A stretch of 64,000 bases of DNA from assembly GCF_943372915.1 (NCBI RefSeq), contig NZ_CALSAN010000010.1, forward strand, positions 85,817 through 149,816, written 5' to 3'. The notes below the pieces were generated by a model. The model had not been told where the DNA came from and did no database searches. It saw only the letters and a program-made list of their open reading frames with translations. The DNA comes from Ferrovibrio terrae_A. Lineage in GTDB: Bacteria > Pseudomonadota > Alphaproteobacteria > Ferrovibrionales > Ferrovibrionaceae. The translations under genes and the position numbers were made by a program. Position 1 is the stretch's first letter, and each line of letters opens with the position of its first letter. This document shows, piece after piece, positions 1 through 7,907 of this stretch.

Positions 1-127
1 ACACACCGGTCACGCCACCGGTGCCGATGGTGACGAATTTCTGCTGTGCCATGCTCGCGCCGGGCAGGGCGGCGAGCAGGGCCGCGCCGAAGGCACCGAT
101 GGCGAGGTGCTTGGTTTCAAACAGCAT
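1..127 (-). CDS. TAXI-family TRAP transporter solute-binding protein (partial, N-terminus only)
   Basis: Only the first 42 codons lie in the window; the gene runs off the left edge. The translation is a signal peptide (hydrophobic core GAFGAALLAALPGA, cleavage expected near SMA-QQ) followed by KFVTIGTGGVTGV, the hallmark beginning of mature TAXI-type TRAP binding proteins. Such proteins are periplasmic receptors that deliver ligand to a fused DctQM permease; the ligand is unknown. The ATG at 127 is preceded by GGAGGAG at a good distance, which fixes the start. It follows the LysR gene on the same strand after a 304-base gap, so a separate promoter is likely. Confidence 0.8.
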   Translation of the reverse strand, partial: MLFETKHLAIGAFGAALLAALPGASMAQQKFVTIGTGGVTGV

Positions 128-385
128 GGTTGACTTCTCCTCCGTGAACGGCCGCTGCCGAGATTGGCGGCGGCCAGGCTTGTAAGCGCCGGCCGGGACT
201 GCAAGAGCCCGTGACGGCGGCTGTATCGGGATAGACGCGGAACCGGGTCTGTGGTGTTCCGGATGTCAATGCTCCGGATATCATGTCAGACCATTCGCCG
301 TCGCCGCTCCCCGATGCGGCGCCAGCCAGTTCCTGTGCCCCTGTGATAACTGAACAGCACAGCTTTTCTGCCATGCGTATCGATA

Positions 386-416
386 CCGCGTCCATAACCC
401 AAGGGTATGGATACGG
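386..416. repeat. imperfect inverted repeat in the gap between the LysR gene and the TAXI gene
   Basis: The arms read CCG-TCCATA-CCC and GGG-TATGGA-CGG, with one bulged base and two unpaired bases, around the loop AA. It lies just past the stop of the minus-strand LysR gene and before the minus-strand TAXI gene. It may be a weak terminator for the former or an operator for the latter. There is no long T-run on either side. Nothing else is recognisable in the 304-base gap 128-431. Confidence 0.4.
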
Positions 417-431
417 TTTGTCGGCGTTTCG

Positions 432-1355
432 TCAAGTCCGATATGCTTTTTCTGACGGTCCCAGCTGCCCGGTAATGGTCTTTTCCGTCAAAGCCAGCAT
501 GGCACTGAATTTGCGTGCCAGCACCGAGGCCGGCTGGTGCTTGGCGCGGAGTGTGTGCACCGCGAAATCAATCCGCGGGATCAAGGGGCGTGCGACCACC
601 AGGGATTTGTCATGGGCTGCTGCGGTATACTGGTCGACGATGGCGGCGCCGGCACCGCGCGACACCAGTGCCAGGGCGATCTGGTTGGTCTTGACCTCGA
701 CAATCGGCTGCAACTCGACGCCAGACAGCTTTACGGCTGCACTGAAGGCGGCCCCCAGCGGATCGTCGCTGCGCAGGCCGATGAAGGGATGCTTGCGAAA
801 CCACTCAAGCTTCACCGTTGCCGGCAGTTGCGATTCCATCGACTTGGGGAAAATGCCAAAGAACTGCGCCGGAGCAAGCGTCTGGATGTCCAACCCGGGA
901 TGCGCCTGCACGTCGAAACCAATGCCAAGATCGACCTCATGGTTCAGCACAACACGTACAAGGTCGGCATATTGCCGGCTTTCGACTTCAAAGCTGACAT
1001 CGGCATGCTTCTGGCGGAAGCGTGTGATCGCCAGCGGGATCAGATCGACGCAGAGCGCCGGGGCCGCGGCGATGCGCAGATGCCCGCTGGTGGCGGCCCC
1101 CAGATTGCGCGACAGTTTGCGCAGGTTGTCCAGGCCGCTGATGATGCGCTCGCTTTCGGCATGCAGCACCTGGCCCTCGCGGGTCGGCAGCAGACGGCCT
1201 TTCACGCGGTCGAACAGTTTGTAGCCGAGTTGATCCTCTGCCCGCAGCAGCAGGCGGGTCGCCGCAGGTTGCGAGATATTGAGCAGCTTGGCGGCGGCAG
1301 TGATCGTGCCGGTCAGCATGATCGCATGAAAGACTTCGAGATGACGCAGTTGCAT
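432..1355 (-). CDS. LysR-family transcriptional regulator
   Basis: A 307-residue protein of normal LysR length. Residues 1-60 form the winged helix-turn-helix (MQLRHLEVFHAIMLTGTITA at the start, then AAKLLNISQPAATRLL as the recognition region); the remainder is the periplasmic-binding-like effector domain. An upstream in-frame extension of 100 residues is low quality, so the ATG at 1355 is chosen because it places the conserved LRHLEVF motif at the N-terminus. It is divergent from the D-amino-acid dehydrogenase gene, the classic LysR-target arrangement, with a CATAAC-N5-GTTATG palindrome between them. The effector is unknown; a D-amino acid is plausible. Confidence 0.9.
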   Translation of the reverse strand: MQLRHLEVFHAIMLTGTITAAAKLLNISQPAATRLLLRAEDQLGYKLFDRVKGRLLPTREGQVLHAESERIISGLDNLRKLSRNLGAATSGHLRIAAAPALCVDLIPLAITRFRQKHADVSFEVESRQYADLVRVVLNHEVDLGIGFDVQAHPGLDIQTLAPAQFFGIFPKSMESQLPATVKLEWFRKHPFIGLRSDDPLGAAFSAAVKLSGVELQPIVEVKTNQIALALVSRGAGAAIVDQYTAAAHDKSLVVARPLIPRIDFAVHTLRAKHQPASVLARKFSAMLALTEKTITGQLGPSEKAYRT

Positions 1356-1411
1356 GGTTGATCCGATGCGGGCGATGCCGGCCACGAAAGAGGCCGCAGG
1401 GCAAGACATGG

Positions 1412-1428
1412 CATAACGCAATGTTATG
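1412..1428. promoter_or_regulatory. probable LysR operator between the LysR gene and dadA-like gene
   Basis: CATAAC-GCAAT-GTTATG is a perfect 6-bp inverted repeat with a 5-base centre, containing the T-N11-A pattern typical of LysR sites (ATAAC-N5-GTTAT). It lies in the 172-base divergent intergenic region, 57 bases from the regulator start and 100 bases from the dehydrogenase start. Confidence 0.6.
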
Positions 1429-1527
1429 GGCAACCGCCGGATCGGCAGTGGCCGCGACCACCCGGGCTTCGTAGCTTGAGGCTGAAAGCTGCAGGCATTT
1501 CGGCCGGCGGCATCGATGGGGTGTGCA

Positions 1528-2787
1528 ATGGATATTGTGGTGATCGGCTCGGGTGTGGTCGGCATGACCACGGCCTGGCGGCTGGCGCGGGATGGCCACC
1601 GTGTCACCGTAGTCGACCGTGCACCCACCACTGCCCAGGGCGCCAGCCATGCCAATGGTGCGCAGCTCAGCTATTCCTATGTGGCACCGCTGGCCAATCC
1701 GTCCGTGTGGTTCGACCTGCCGAAATACCTGTTCGGTCGTCGGTCGCCGATGCGGTTCCGCCCCACCTTCGATCTGTTTCAGTATCGCTGGCTGCTGAGA
1801 TTCATGGCGGCCTGCACGCAGAGCGAGGCCCATGCCACCACCGACAAGCTGCTGCGCTTGGCGTATTTAAGCCGTGACGTACTGCATGGTGCCACCGATA
1901 TCCGCGGGCTCGATTTCACCTGGACCAAGGCCGGCAAGCTGGTGGTGCAGGGCAGTGCGGCGGGGATGGCCGGTGCGCGGGCACAGGTGGATTACCAGCG
2001 CGGGAAAGGCAGCGTGCAGCAGGTGTTGGATCGCGATGGCTGCCTGAAGATCGAGCCGGCGCTGGCCGGCATAGCCCATCGTATTGTCGGCGGCGTCTAT
2101 ACCGCGGATGAGGAAGCTGCCGATCCCTACAGGCTCTGCCAGGGCATCGAGGGCCTGCTGTCGGGCGATAACAGCGGCGTGCGTTTCGTCTATGGCGCCA
2201 AGGTGCGCCGCCTGCTGCGCAGTGGCCGCCGCCTGCTCGGCGTGGAAACAGCCGATGGCGATGTGCTGGAAGCGGATGCCTATGTGCTGGCGGCCGGTGT
2301 GGCCAGCCGGCGGCTGGGCCTGACGGCCGGGCTCGATCTGCCGATCTATCCGATCAAGGGCTACAGCCTGTCGCTGCCGATAGCCAATGACGATGCGGCA
2401 CCGCGCGTTTCCGTCACCGATACGGAATACAAGGTGGTCTATGCCCGGCTGGGCCAGAAACTGCGCGTCGCCGGCATGGCCGATATCGTCGGTGTCGATG
2501 ACAGCATCGATCCGCGGCGGCTTGCATTGCTGGTCAGCCAGGCGCGCGAAACTTTCCCGCAGGCCTCCACCTGGCAGCAGATGGAACCCTGGACCGGCCT
2601 GCGCCCGGCCACACCGAAGGGGCCGCCGATCCTTAGTGCCAGCGGCATCGACAACCTGCTGCTCAATGTGGGCCATGGCGCGCTCGGCTTCACCCTGGCC
2701 TTCGGCTCGGCTGAGGTGATCGCGGCGGCCCTGGCCGGCCGGCCACTGCCAGTGCCGGCCGAGGATTTTTCCCTGGCGGCTGCCTAG
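1528..2787 (+). CDS. FAD-dependent D-amino-acid dehydrogenase (DadA-like)
   Basis: A 419-residue DAO-family flavoprotein. It begins with the dinucleotide-binding Rossmann motif (VVIGSGVVGMTTAWRLARDG, residues 4-23) and carries the DadA-type segment FDLPKYLFGRRSPMRFRP near residue 60 and the C-terminal FAD motif HGALGFTLAFGSA. These enzymes oxidatively deaminate D-amino acids to 2-oxo acids and pass electrons to the respiratory chain. The ATG at 1528 starts the protein exactly at the Rossmann strand; an in-frame ATG at 1516 adds only MGCA. Its stop overlaps the stop of the convergent BKACE gene by 4 bases. Which D-amino acid it uses cannot be read from sequence. Confidence 0.85.
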   Translation: MDIVVIGSGVVGMTTAWRLARDGHRVTVVDRAPTTAQGASHANGAQLSYSYVAPLANPSVWFDLPKYLFGRRSPMRFRPTFDLFQYRWLLRFMAACTQSEAHATTDKLLRLAYLSRDVLHGATDIRGLDFTWTKAGKLVVQGSAAGMAGARAQVDYQRGKGSVQQVLDRDGCLKIEPALAGIAHRIVGGVYTADEEAADPYRLCQGIEGLLSGDNSGVRFVYGAKVRRLLRSGRRLLGVETADGDVLEADAYVLAAGVASRRLGLTAGLDLPIYPIKGYSLSLPIANDDAAPRVSVTDTEYKVVYARLGQKLRVAGMADIVGVDDSIDPRRLALLVSQARETFPQASTWQQMEPWTGLRPATPKGPPILSASGIDNLLLNVGHGALGFTLAFGSAEVIAAALAGRPLPVPAEDFSLAAA

Positions 2788-3617
2788 CGCAGCGCCTCCA
2801 GATAGCTACGCGCCGTCTTTGCATCGGCAATCCGGCGGCCCATCACGCCGGCGGCCTGCACCGTCTGGCGGATCAGGGCGGCATTGTCAGGTGCGGTGCT
2901 GCCGTCGCTGAGCAGGGTGTTGTTCTCGAAGCCTAGGCGCGCATGGCCATTCAGGCCAAGGGCTGTCAGCGCACAGGCTGATTCCTTGGGCCCGAAGGCG
3001 CAGACGGCAAAGGCGCCATCAGTGTTGCTCCAGTCATGCATGAATGGCAGCAGGTCAGCAGGTTCCGAGCGCTGACCGGCGGTGTAGCGGCCGAGCACGA
3101 ACAGCACGAAATGCCGCTCGCCCGGAATGATGCCGCGGGCTTTCAGTTCGTGGAAACGCTGCACGTCGGTATCGGCGTAGAGGATATACTGCATCATCAC
3201 ACCGGCCTTGTAGAGCTCGGCGAGGAAGGCCGCGCCTTCCGCTTCGGCCTCTGCATCGGGCAGGATTTCGCGCACGGCAAGGCTGCAGGCTTCAGGCATC
3301 AACGCGCGCATCGCCGCCATCTGTTCATGGCGGTTGTACACACCGGCCGCTTCAGAGGTGGCCTGGATGATCAGCGCATCGCCGGCCTCGCGTCGCACCG
3401 CCTTGATGGCGGCGCGGTAGAGATCCGCATCCAGCGAATGCCGGCCGCTGCCGGGTTCGCGCACATGCAGATGGATCATGGTGGCGCCGGCATCCTGGCA
3501 CTGCGCGGCGCAGACGCCGAGTTCATCGGCATTCAGCGGCACGGCCGGATGATCGGGCTTCAGTTTGCGGGCGCCGTTGGGGGCGACGGCAATGACGGCA
3601 GGCGTATCGCTGTGCAT
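2784..3617 (-). CDS. beta-keto acid cleavage enzyme (BKACE, DUF849 family)
   Basis: A 277-residue protein of the 3-keto-5-aminohexanoate cleavage enzyme family. The N-terminal VAPNGARK, the zinc-binding IHLHVREP motif (about residues 48-55) and a TIM-barrel-sized body identify it. Members condense a beta-keto acid with acetyl-CoA to give acetoacetate and a new CoA ester using a divalent metal. Its start codon overlaps the aminotransferase stop (TGATG), so it is the last gene of the RpiR-aminotransferase-BKACE unit. That coupling suggests the aminotransferase makes or consumes the beta-keto acid substrate, perhaps from an omega- or beta-amino acid. The substrate is unassigned. Confidence 0.85.
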   Translation of the reverse strand: MHSDTPAVIAVAPNGARKLKPDHPAVPLNADELGVCAAQCQDAGATMIHLHVREPGSGRHSLDADLYRAAIKAVRREAGDALIIQATSEAAGVYNRHEQMAAMRALMPEACSLAVREILPDAEAEAEGAAFLAELYKAGVMMQYILYADTDVQRFHELKARGIIPGERHFVLFVLGRYTAGQRSEPADLLPFMHDWSNTDGAFAVCAFGPKESACALTALGLNGHARLGFENNTLLSDGSTAPDNAALIRQTVQAAGVMGRRIADAKTARSYLEALR

Positions 3618-4951
3618 CAGGCGACACCCTTCAGCACGGTGTCGACGGTATCGCCCAGTTTCTCGACGATCAGGTTGATGTCGTCCCTGGTGCAGATGAA
3701 GGGAGGTGCCAGCAGCACATGGTCACCATGCAGGCCATCGATGGTGCCGCCCATGGGATAGACCATCAGGCCGGCCTTCATCGCTTCCTGCTTGATGCGG
3801 GCATGTAGCTTCAGCTTCGGATCGAAGGTCGCCTTGCTGGCGCGGTCCTGCACCAGCTCGATGGCCTGGAACAGGCCGCGGCCACGAATGTCGCCGATAT
3901 GGCGGTGATTGCCGAAGCGGTCCTGCAGACGATCCATCAGGTGGGTGCCCATCGCCTTCACATTGTCCAGCAGATGGTCGCGCTCGATCACCTGCTGCAC
4001 GGCCAGCGCGGCGGCACAGGCCATCGGATGGCCCAGATAGGTGTGGCCATGCTGGAAAAATCCGGAACCGGTCCTGAACGCATCGAAGATATGCTGGCCG
4101 AGCAGGATGGCGCCGATCGGCTGGTAGCCGCCGCCCAAGCCCTTGGCGATGGTCATGATATCGGGCGAGATGCCCTCCTGCTCACAGGCATGCAACGTGC
4201 CGGTGCGGCCCATGCCGCACATCACCTCATCCAGGATCAGCAGCACGCCATACTGGTCGCAGATCTCGCGGATGCGCTTGAAATAGCCCGGCGCGGCGGT
4301 GACGGCACCCAGCGTGGCACCCACCACCGGTTCGGCGACGAAGGCGATCACGCTGTCCTTGCCGAGTTCCAGGATCTTGGCCTCCAGCTCGTTGGCGGCC
4401 CGCAGGCCATAGGCCTCCGCCGTCTCATTGGGCTGGCGGTCGCGGTATTCGAAGCAGGGCGCGATATGATGCGCCTCGATCAGCATCGGCGCGAATTGCT
4501 GGCGGCGCCAGGCATTGCCGCCGACCGACAGCGCGCCGACCGTGTTGCCGTGATAGCTCTGGCGCCGGGCAATGAAATGCTTGCGCTGCGGCTCGCCGCG
4601 CTCGACATGATACTGCCGCGCCATCTTCAGCGCGGCCTCGATGGCTTCCGAACCGCCCGACACGTAATAGACATGGCTGATCCCCTTGGGTGCGGTCTCG
4701 ATCAGTTTGTCCGCCAGCTTCTCGGCCGGCTCGGTGGTGAAGAAGCTGGTATGGGCAAAGGCCAGCTTGTCGGCTTGCTCATGCATGGCGCGGGTGATGT
4801 CGGGATGGCCATGGCCCAGGCAGCTCACCGCCGCGCCGCCGGAGGCATCGATATAACGCTTGCCGTCGGCATCGATGATGCGGATGCCTTCACCGCCGAC
4901 GGCGACCGGATAGGTGTGATTGATGCTGCGATGGAGAATGCGACTCGTCAT
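3617..4951 (-). CDS. class III PLP-dependent aminotransferase
   Basis: A 444-residue fold-type I aminotransferase. Visible landmarks are the cofactor-phosphate region YYVSGGSEAIEAALK, the Asp motif LILDEVMCGMGRTG that contacts the pyridine nitrogen, and TIAKGLGGGYQPIGA containing the Schiff-base lysine. The family transfers amino groups from omega-amino acids, diamines or beta-alanine-like substrates. I chose the ATG at 4951 (MTSRILHRS) because it gives an ATGA overlap with the regulator upstream; an ATG 12 codons earlier would run deeper into that gene. It sits between an RpiR regulator and a BKACE enzyme, so amino-acid or amine breakdown feeding a beta-keto acid is the likely job. Confidence 0.9.
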   Translation of the reverse strand: MTSRILHRSINHTYPVAVGGEGIRIIDADGKRYIDASGGAAVSCLGHGHPDITRAMHEQADKLAFAHTSFFTTEPAEKLADKLIETAPKGISHVYYVSGGSEAIEAALKMARQYHVERGEPQRKHFIARRQSYHGNTVGALSVGGNAWRRQQFAPMLIEAHHIAPCFEYRDRQPNETAEAYGLRAANELEAKILELGKDSVIAFVAEPVVGATLGAVTAAPGYFKRIREICDQYGVLLILDEVMCGMGRTGTLHACEQEGISPDIMTIAKGLGGGYQPIGAILLGQHIFDAFRTGSGFFQHGHTYLGHPMACAAALAVQQVIERDHLLDNVKAMGTHLMDRLQDRFGNHRHIGDIRGRGLFQAIELVQDRASKATFDPKLKLHARIKQEAMKAGLMVYPMGGTIDGLHGDHVLLAPPFICTRDDINLIVEKLGDTVDTVLKGVA

Positions 4952-5877
4952 GAATTGGGCTTTCTGCGTTGCGGTCGGCGCGACCAATAGGTGGAAAAGG
5001 CGTCGAGTTGATGCTCGGCATTGCGGATGGCACTCAGGGCCTGTTCGCCGGCCCGCGCGGCCACCAGGGCAATCAGGGTTTCGGCAGCGGCAAAGGCCGG
5101 CGTGATGGCGTGGAAGAAGGACGGCGTCTCGGTCGGTATCAGGATGCTGGCGCGTGCCATCGCCGCCACCGGTGAAACACGGCTGTCGGTGATCGCCACA
5201 ACGCTGACGCCGCGGCGGGCGGCATAGCTCGCCCGTTCCACCGCCGCCGTGGTGTAAGGGGCGACGCTCACCACCAGCAGCACGTCCTCGGGCCCGGCAT
5301 GACGCAGGGCATCAATGCCGGTATCGCCGGCGCCATCCAGCAGCACGCCGCTGTCGCGGAACAGGCCGTGGATGTAATGGGCATGGAAGGCGACGGCGTG
5401 GCAGGAACGCAGGCCGAGGAAATAGACCCGACGCGCTTTTTCCAGCAGGGCGGCGGCGGCAATCAGCGCGGCACTGCCGGCCTCGTCATGGCTGCTAGCG
5501 ATATGCTCAGCCATGGTCCAGCCGATCTGGGCGGCGAGTGCGCCATCGCCGCTCTGCTGCTGATGTTTCTGCAGCCGGCCGGCGCGATGGCTGAATTCGG
5601 CCGTATGGGGCGGGCGGCGCAATGCGCTGGCCTGCAGGTCCCGGAAGGCGGCGTAGTCGGCGAAGCCGAGCTGGCGCGCCAGCCGGGTCATGGTCACCGG
5701 CGGCACCCCGGCGCGACGGGCCTGCTCACGCATGGAGAGCAGGGCGACATCATCGGGATGCTCCAGCACGAACTGCGCTGCGGTCTGCAGCTGCGGCGGC
5801 AGGCCGGCAAAGGCCTGGGCGATGCGGTCGCTCAGCGAAACCTCGGGGGTAAGGGCGTCGGACCGGGTGGCGGGCAT
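4948..5877 (-). CDS. MurR/RpiR-family transcriptional regulator
   Basis: A 309-residue protein with an N-terminal RpiR helix-turn-helix domain (about residues 12-90, including SMREQARRAGVPPVTMTRLA) and a C-terminal SIS domain (about 125-270, with the LGLRSCHAVAFHAHYI and VLLVVSVAPYTTA segments). SIS domains usually bind phosphosugars, but RpiR regulators next to aminotransferases also respond to amino-acid-type ligands. It is the first gene of a three-gene overlapping minus-strand operon and is divergent from a LysR gene across a 180-base intergenic region. Confidence 0.88.
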   Translation of the reverse strand: MPATRSDALTPEVSLSDRIAQAFAGLPPQLQTAAQFVLEHPDDVALLSMREQARRAGVPPVTMTRLARQLGFADYAAFRDLQASALRRPPHTAEFSHRAGRLQKHQQQSGDGALAAQIGWTMAEHIASSHDEAGSAALIAAAALLEKARRVYFLGLRSCHAVAFHAHYIHGLFRDSGVLLDGAGDTGIDALRHAGPEDVLLVVSVAPYTTAAVERASYAARRGVSVVAITDSRVSPVAAMARASILIPTETPSFFHAITPAFAAAETLIALVAARAGEQALSAIRNAEHQLDAFSTYWSRRPQRRKPNS

Positions 5878-5936
5878 GGCTGGATTGAACCGCAGGCCAG
5901 GCGAAGTTGCAACAATTGATTCTTATAAAACATCAA

Positions 5937-5952
5937 TGAAACAATCGTTCCA
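5937..5952. promoter_or_regulatory. candidate operator palindrome in the RpiR/LysR divergent region
   Basis: TGAAAC-AATC-GTTCCA is an inverted repeat with one mismatch, 60 bases upstream of the RpiR start. It resembles the TGAAA-type palindromes bound by RpiR regulators. It occurs once, so the assignment is tentative. Confidence 0.3.
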
Positions 5953-6011
5953 GTGGACCCGTAATTGCCAAATCCGGACACGGGGAGGGAATCCCGGCTT
6001 GCCGGGGGCCG

Positions 6012-6026
6012 ATAAGCAGGGCTTAT
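6012..6026. promoter_or_regulatory. LysR-type operator upstream of its own gene
   Basis: ATAAG-CAGGG-CTTAT is a perfect 5-bp inverted repeat with a 5-base centre. The same ATAAG-N5-CTTAT, again preceded by GCCG, recurs at 6994-7008 before the 5-oxoproline unit. It lies 32 bases before the regulator ATG, which suits autoregulation. Confidence 0.65.
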
Positions 6027-6057
6027 AGTCTGGCGGAAAATTCCGGAGTTCAGGGTC

Positions 6058-6966
6058 ATGGCCGATCTGCGCAATCTCGAAACCTTCGTCTGGGTTGCCC
6101 ATCTTGGTGGCTTTCGCGCCGCTGCCGACAAGCTCAACGCCACCCAGCCGGCCGTCTCCCAGCGCATCGCACTGCTCGAATCCGAACTGGGTGTGAAACT
6201 GTTCGACCGTGAACCGCGCGGCATCGCGCTCACCTCGAAAGGCAACGAGCTGCTGCCTTATGCCGAACGCATGCTGCAGTTGCGCGCCGACCTGCTGCAT
6301 GCAGCGCGCGAGAAGAAAGCGATGCGTGGCATCGTGCGGCTCGGCGTGGCCGAGACCATCGTGCACACCTGGCTGTCAAAGCTGATCGAGCGCATGCACG
6401 GGGTATATCCCGCACTGACCCTCGAGATCGAGGTCGATACCTCGCCGCTGCTGCGCGAACGGTTGTTGTCGCATCAGCTCGATATTGCCTTCGTCCTAGG
6501 GCCGATCAGCGAACCGCGCATGAAAAACGTGGCTTTATCGAGCTACCCGCTGGCCTGGGTCGCCAGTCCGACGCTCGATCTAGGCGGCGATCCGGTACCG
6601 CTGTCCACACTGGCGCGCTGGCCGATCATCACCTATCCGCGCAACACGCGGCCCTATATCACGATCCGTGAAATGATGACCCGGCATGACATGCCCGCGC
6701 TGCGGATGTATGGCAATGCCTCGCTCTCCACCATTGTGCGCATGACATTGGATGGCATCGGCATCTCGGCGATTCCGCCGCTGGTGATCCGGCGCGAACT
6801 GACGGAAAAGCGCCTGCGTCTGGTCAATGCCGAACAGAATCTGCCCGATCTCAATTTCCATGCCTGTTATCCCGTCAAACCCGACAGTTATCTGGCAGAA
6901 GCGGTAACCGAGATCGCCCGCGAGATGGCGGCGGCGGAAGCCAAGCGCCGCGAACGCCGCCAATAA
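6058..6966 (+). CDS. LysR-family transcriptional regulator of the 5-oxoproline/TRAP unit
   Basis: A 302-residue LysR protein: helix-turn-helix at residues 3-62 (LRNLETFVWVAHLGGFRAAA, then LNATQPAVSQRIALLE) and a LysR substrate-binding domain beyond residue 88. It sits directly upstream of the DUF1445-TRAP-Pxp genes on the same strand. A shared ATAAG-N5-CTTAT palindrome precedes both its own gene and that unit, so it is probably the local regulator; 5-oxoproline or glutamate would be a logical inducer. The start at 6058 puts the conserved LRNLETF at the N-terminus. Confidence 0.9.
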   Translation: MADLRNLETFVWVAHLGGFRAAADKLNATQPAVSQRIALLESELGVKLFDREPRGIALTSKGNELLPYAERMLQLRADLLHAAREKKAMRGIVRLGVAETIVHTWLSKLIERMHGVYPALTLEIEVDTSPLLRERLLSHQLDIAFVLGPISEPRMKNVALSSYPLAWVASPTLDLGGDPVPLSTLARWPIITYPRNTRPYITIREMMTRHDMPALRMYGNASLSTIVRMTLDGIGISAIPPLVIRRELTEKRLRLVNAEQNLPDLNFHACYPVKPDSYLAEAVTEIAREMAAAEAKRRERRQ

Positions 6967-6989
6967 AAGCGGCGATGGCCTGAAAAACA

Positions 6990-7012
6990 GCCGATAAGAA
7001 TTTCTTATCGGC
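6990..7012. promoter_or_regulatory. LysR-type operator upstream of the 5-oxoproline/TRAP unit
   Basis: GCCGATAAG-N5-CTTATCGGC is a perfect 9-bp inverted repeat with centre AATTT, 71 bases before the DUF1445 start. Its core is identical to the site at 6012-6026. Being between two genes it could also fold in RNA, but it lacks a following T-run, so operator is preferred over terminator. Confidence 0.7.
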
Positions 7013-7083
7013 CCCCATCGGAACTCGCGATTGGACAGTCACACGCCCGTCATGATGCCATGGCCGGCAGACAGGAGGGCGGC

Positions 7084-7887
7084 ATGAACGCGATTGCTTC
7101 GGGAACCATCTATGCCAGCGGCCGTGCGGCGCGGCAGGCCATCCGGCGTGGCGACCATCGCGGCCCCACCGCCGGGATTGCGCCGGGTTTCGTGCAGGGC
7201 AATCTGGCCATCCTGCCCAAGGCCCTGGCCGACGATTTCTTCCGTTTCTGCCAGTTCAACCCCAAGCCCTGCCCTCTGCTGGCCGCCAGCGAACCCGGCG
7301 ATCCGCGCCTGCCCAGCCTGGGCGAGGATCTCGATATCCGCACCGACCTGCCGCTCTATCGCGTCTGGCGTGACGGTAAGCTGGTCGAGGAAGTGCCCGA
7401 TCTGAAAGCCGTGTGGCGCGATGACCTGGTGGCCTTCCTGATCGGCTGCTCGTTTTCTTTCGAGGAAGCGCTGCTCGAGGACGGCATCCCGCTGCGCCAT
7501 ATTGCGGCCGGCACCAATGTGCCGATGTATCGCACCAATATCGAAACCACGCCGGCGGGACCCTTCCATGGCCCGCTGGTGGTGTCGATGCGGCCGTTGA
7601 AGCCGGCCGATGCGATCCGCGCCGTGCAGATCACTTCGCGCTTTCCCGCCGTGCATGGCGCGCCGGTGCATCTGGGCAAGCCGGAACTGTTGGGCATCAA
7701 GGATATCGCGAAACCTGACTATGGCGACCCGGTCGAGGTCAAGGCTGACGAACTGCCGGTCTTCTGGGCCTGCGGCGTCACGCCCCAGTCGGTGATCGCC
7801 ACTGTCAAACCGGATTTCTGCATCACCCATGCGCCAGGGCACATGCTGGTGACCGATCTGAAGAACAGTCGTTTGGCAATTCTGTAA
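7084..7887 (+). CDS. DUF1445 / YcsI family protein (putative hydro-lyase; D-glutamate cyclase family)
   Basis: A 267-residue full-length member of the DUF1445 family, with the conserved APGFVQGNLAILP near residue 37, FLIGCSFSFEEALLEDGIP near 120 and ITHAPGHMLVTDL near the C-terminus. Many members are annotated putative hydro-lyase; the related domain of mammalian D-glutamate cyclase turns D-glutamate into 5-oxo-D-proline. The ATG at 7084 follows AGGAGGGC; an in-frame ATG at 7060 would lie upstream of that ribosome binding site. Its place before a TRAP transporter and the PxpBCA 5-oxoprolinase genes favours a role in 5-oxoproline/D-glutamate metabolism, which is inference. Confidence 0.82.
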   Translation: MNAIASGTIYASGRAARQAIRRGDHRGPTAGIAPGFVQGNLAILPKALADDFFRFCQFNPKPCPLLAASEPGDPRLPSLGEDLDIRTDLPLYRVWRDGKLVEEVPDLKAVWRDDLVAFLIGCSFSFEEALLEDGIPLRHIAAGTNVPMYRTNIETTPAGPFHGPLVVSMRPLKPADAIRAVQITSRFPAVHGAPVHLGKPELLGIKDIAKPDYGDPVEVKADELPVFWACGVTPQSVIATVKPDFCITHAPGHMLVTDLKNSRLAIL

Positions 7888-7907
7888 TCCATAACGGAGG
7901 GGACGAG

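Noticed and set aside
6990..7012. Terminator after the LysR gene at 6058
   Set aside because: The stem is perfect but no T-run follows, and an identical core occurs before the LysR gene, so operator is the better reading.
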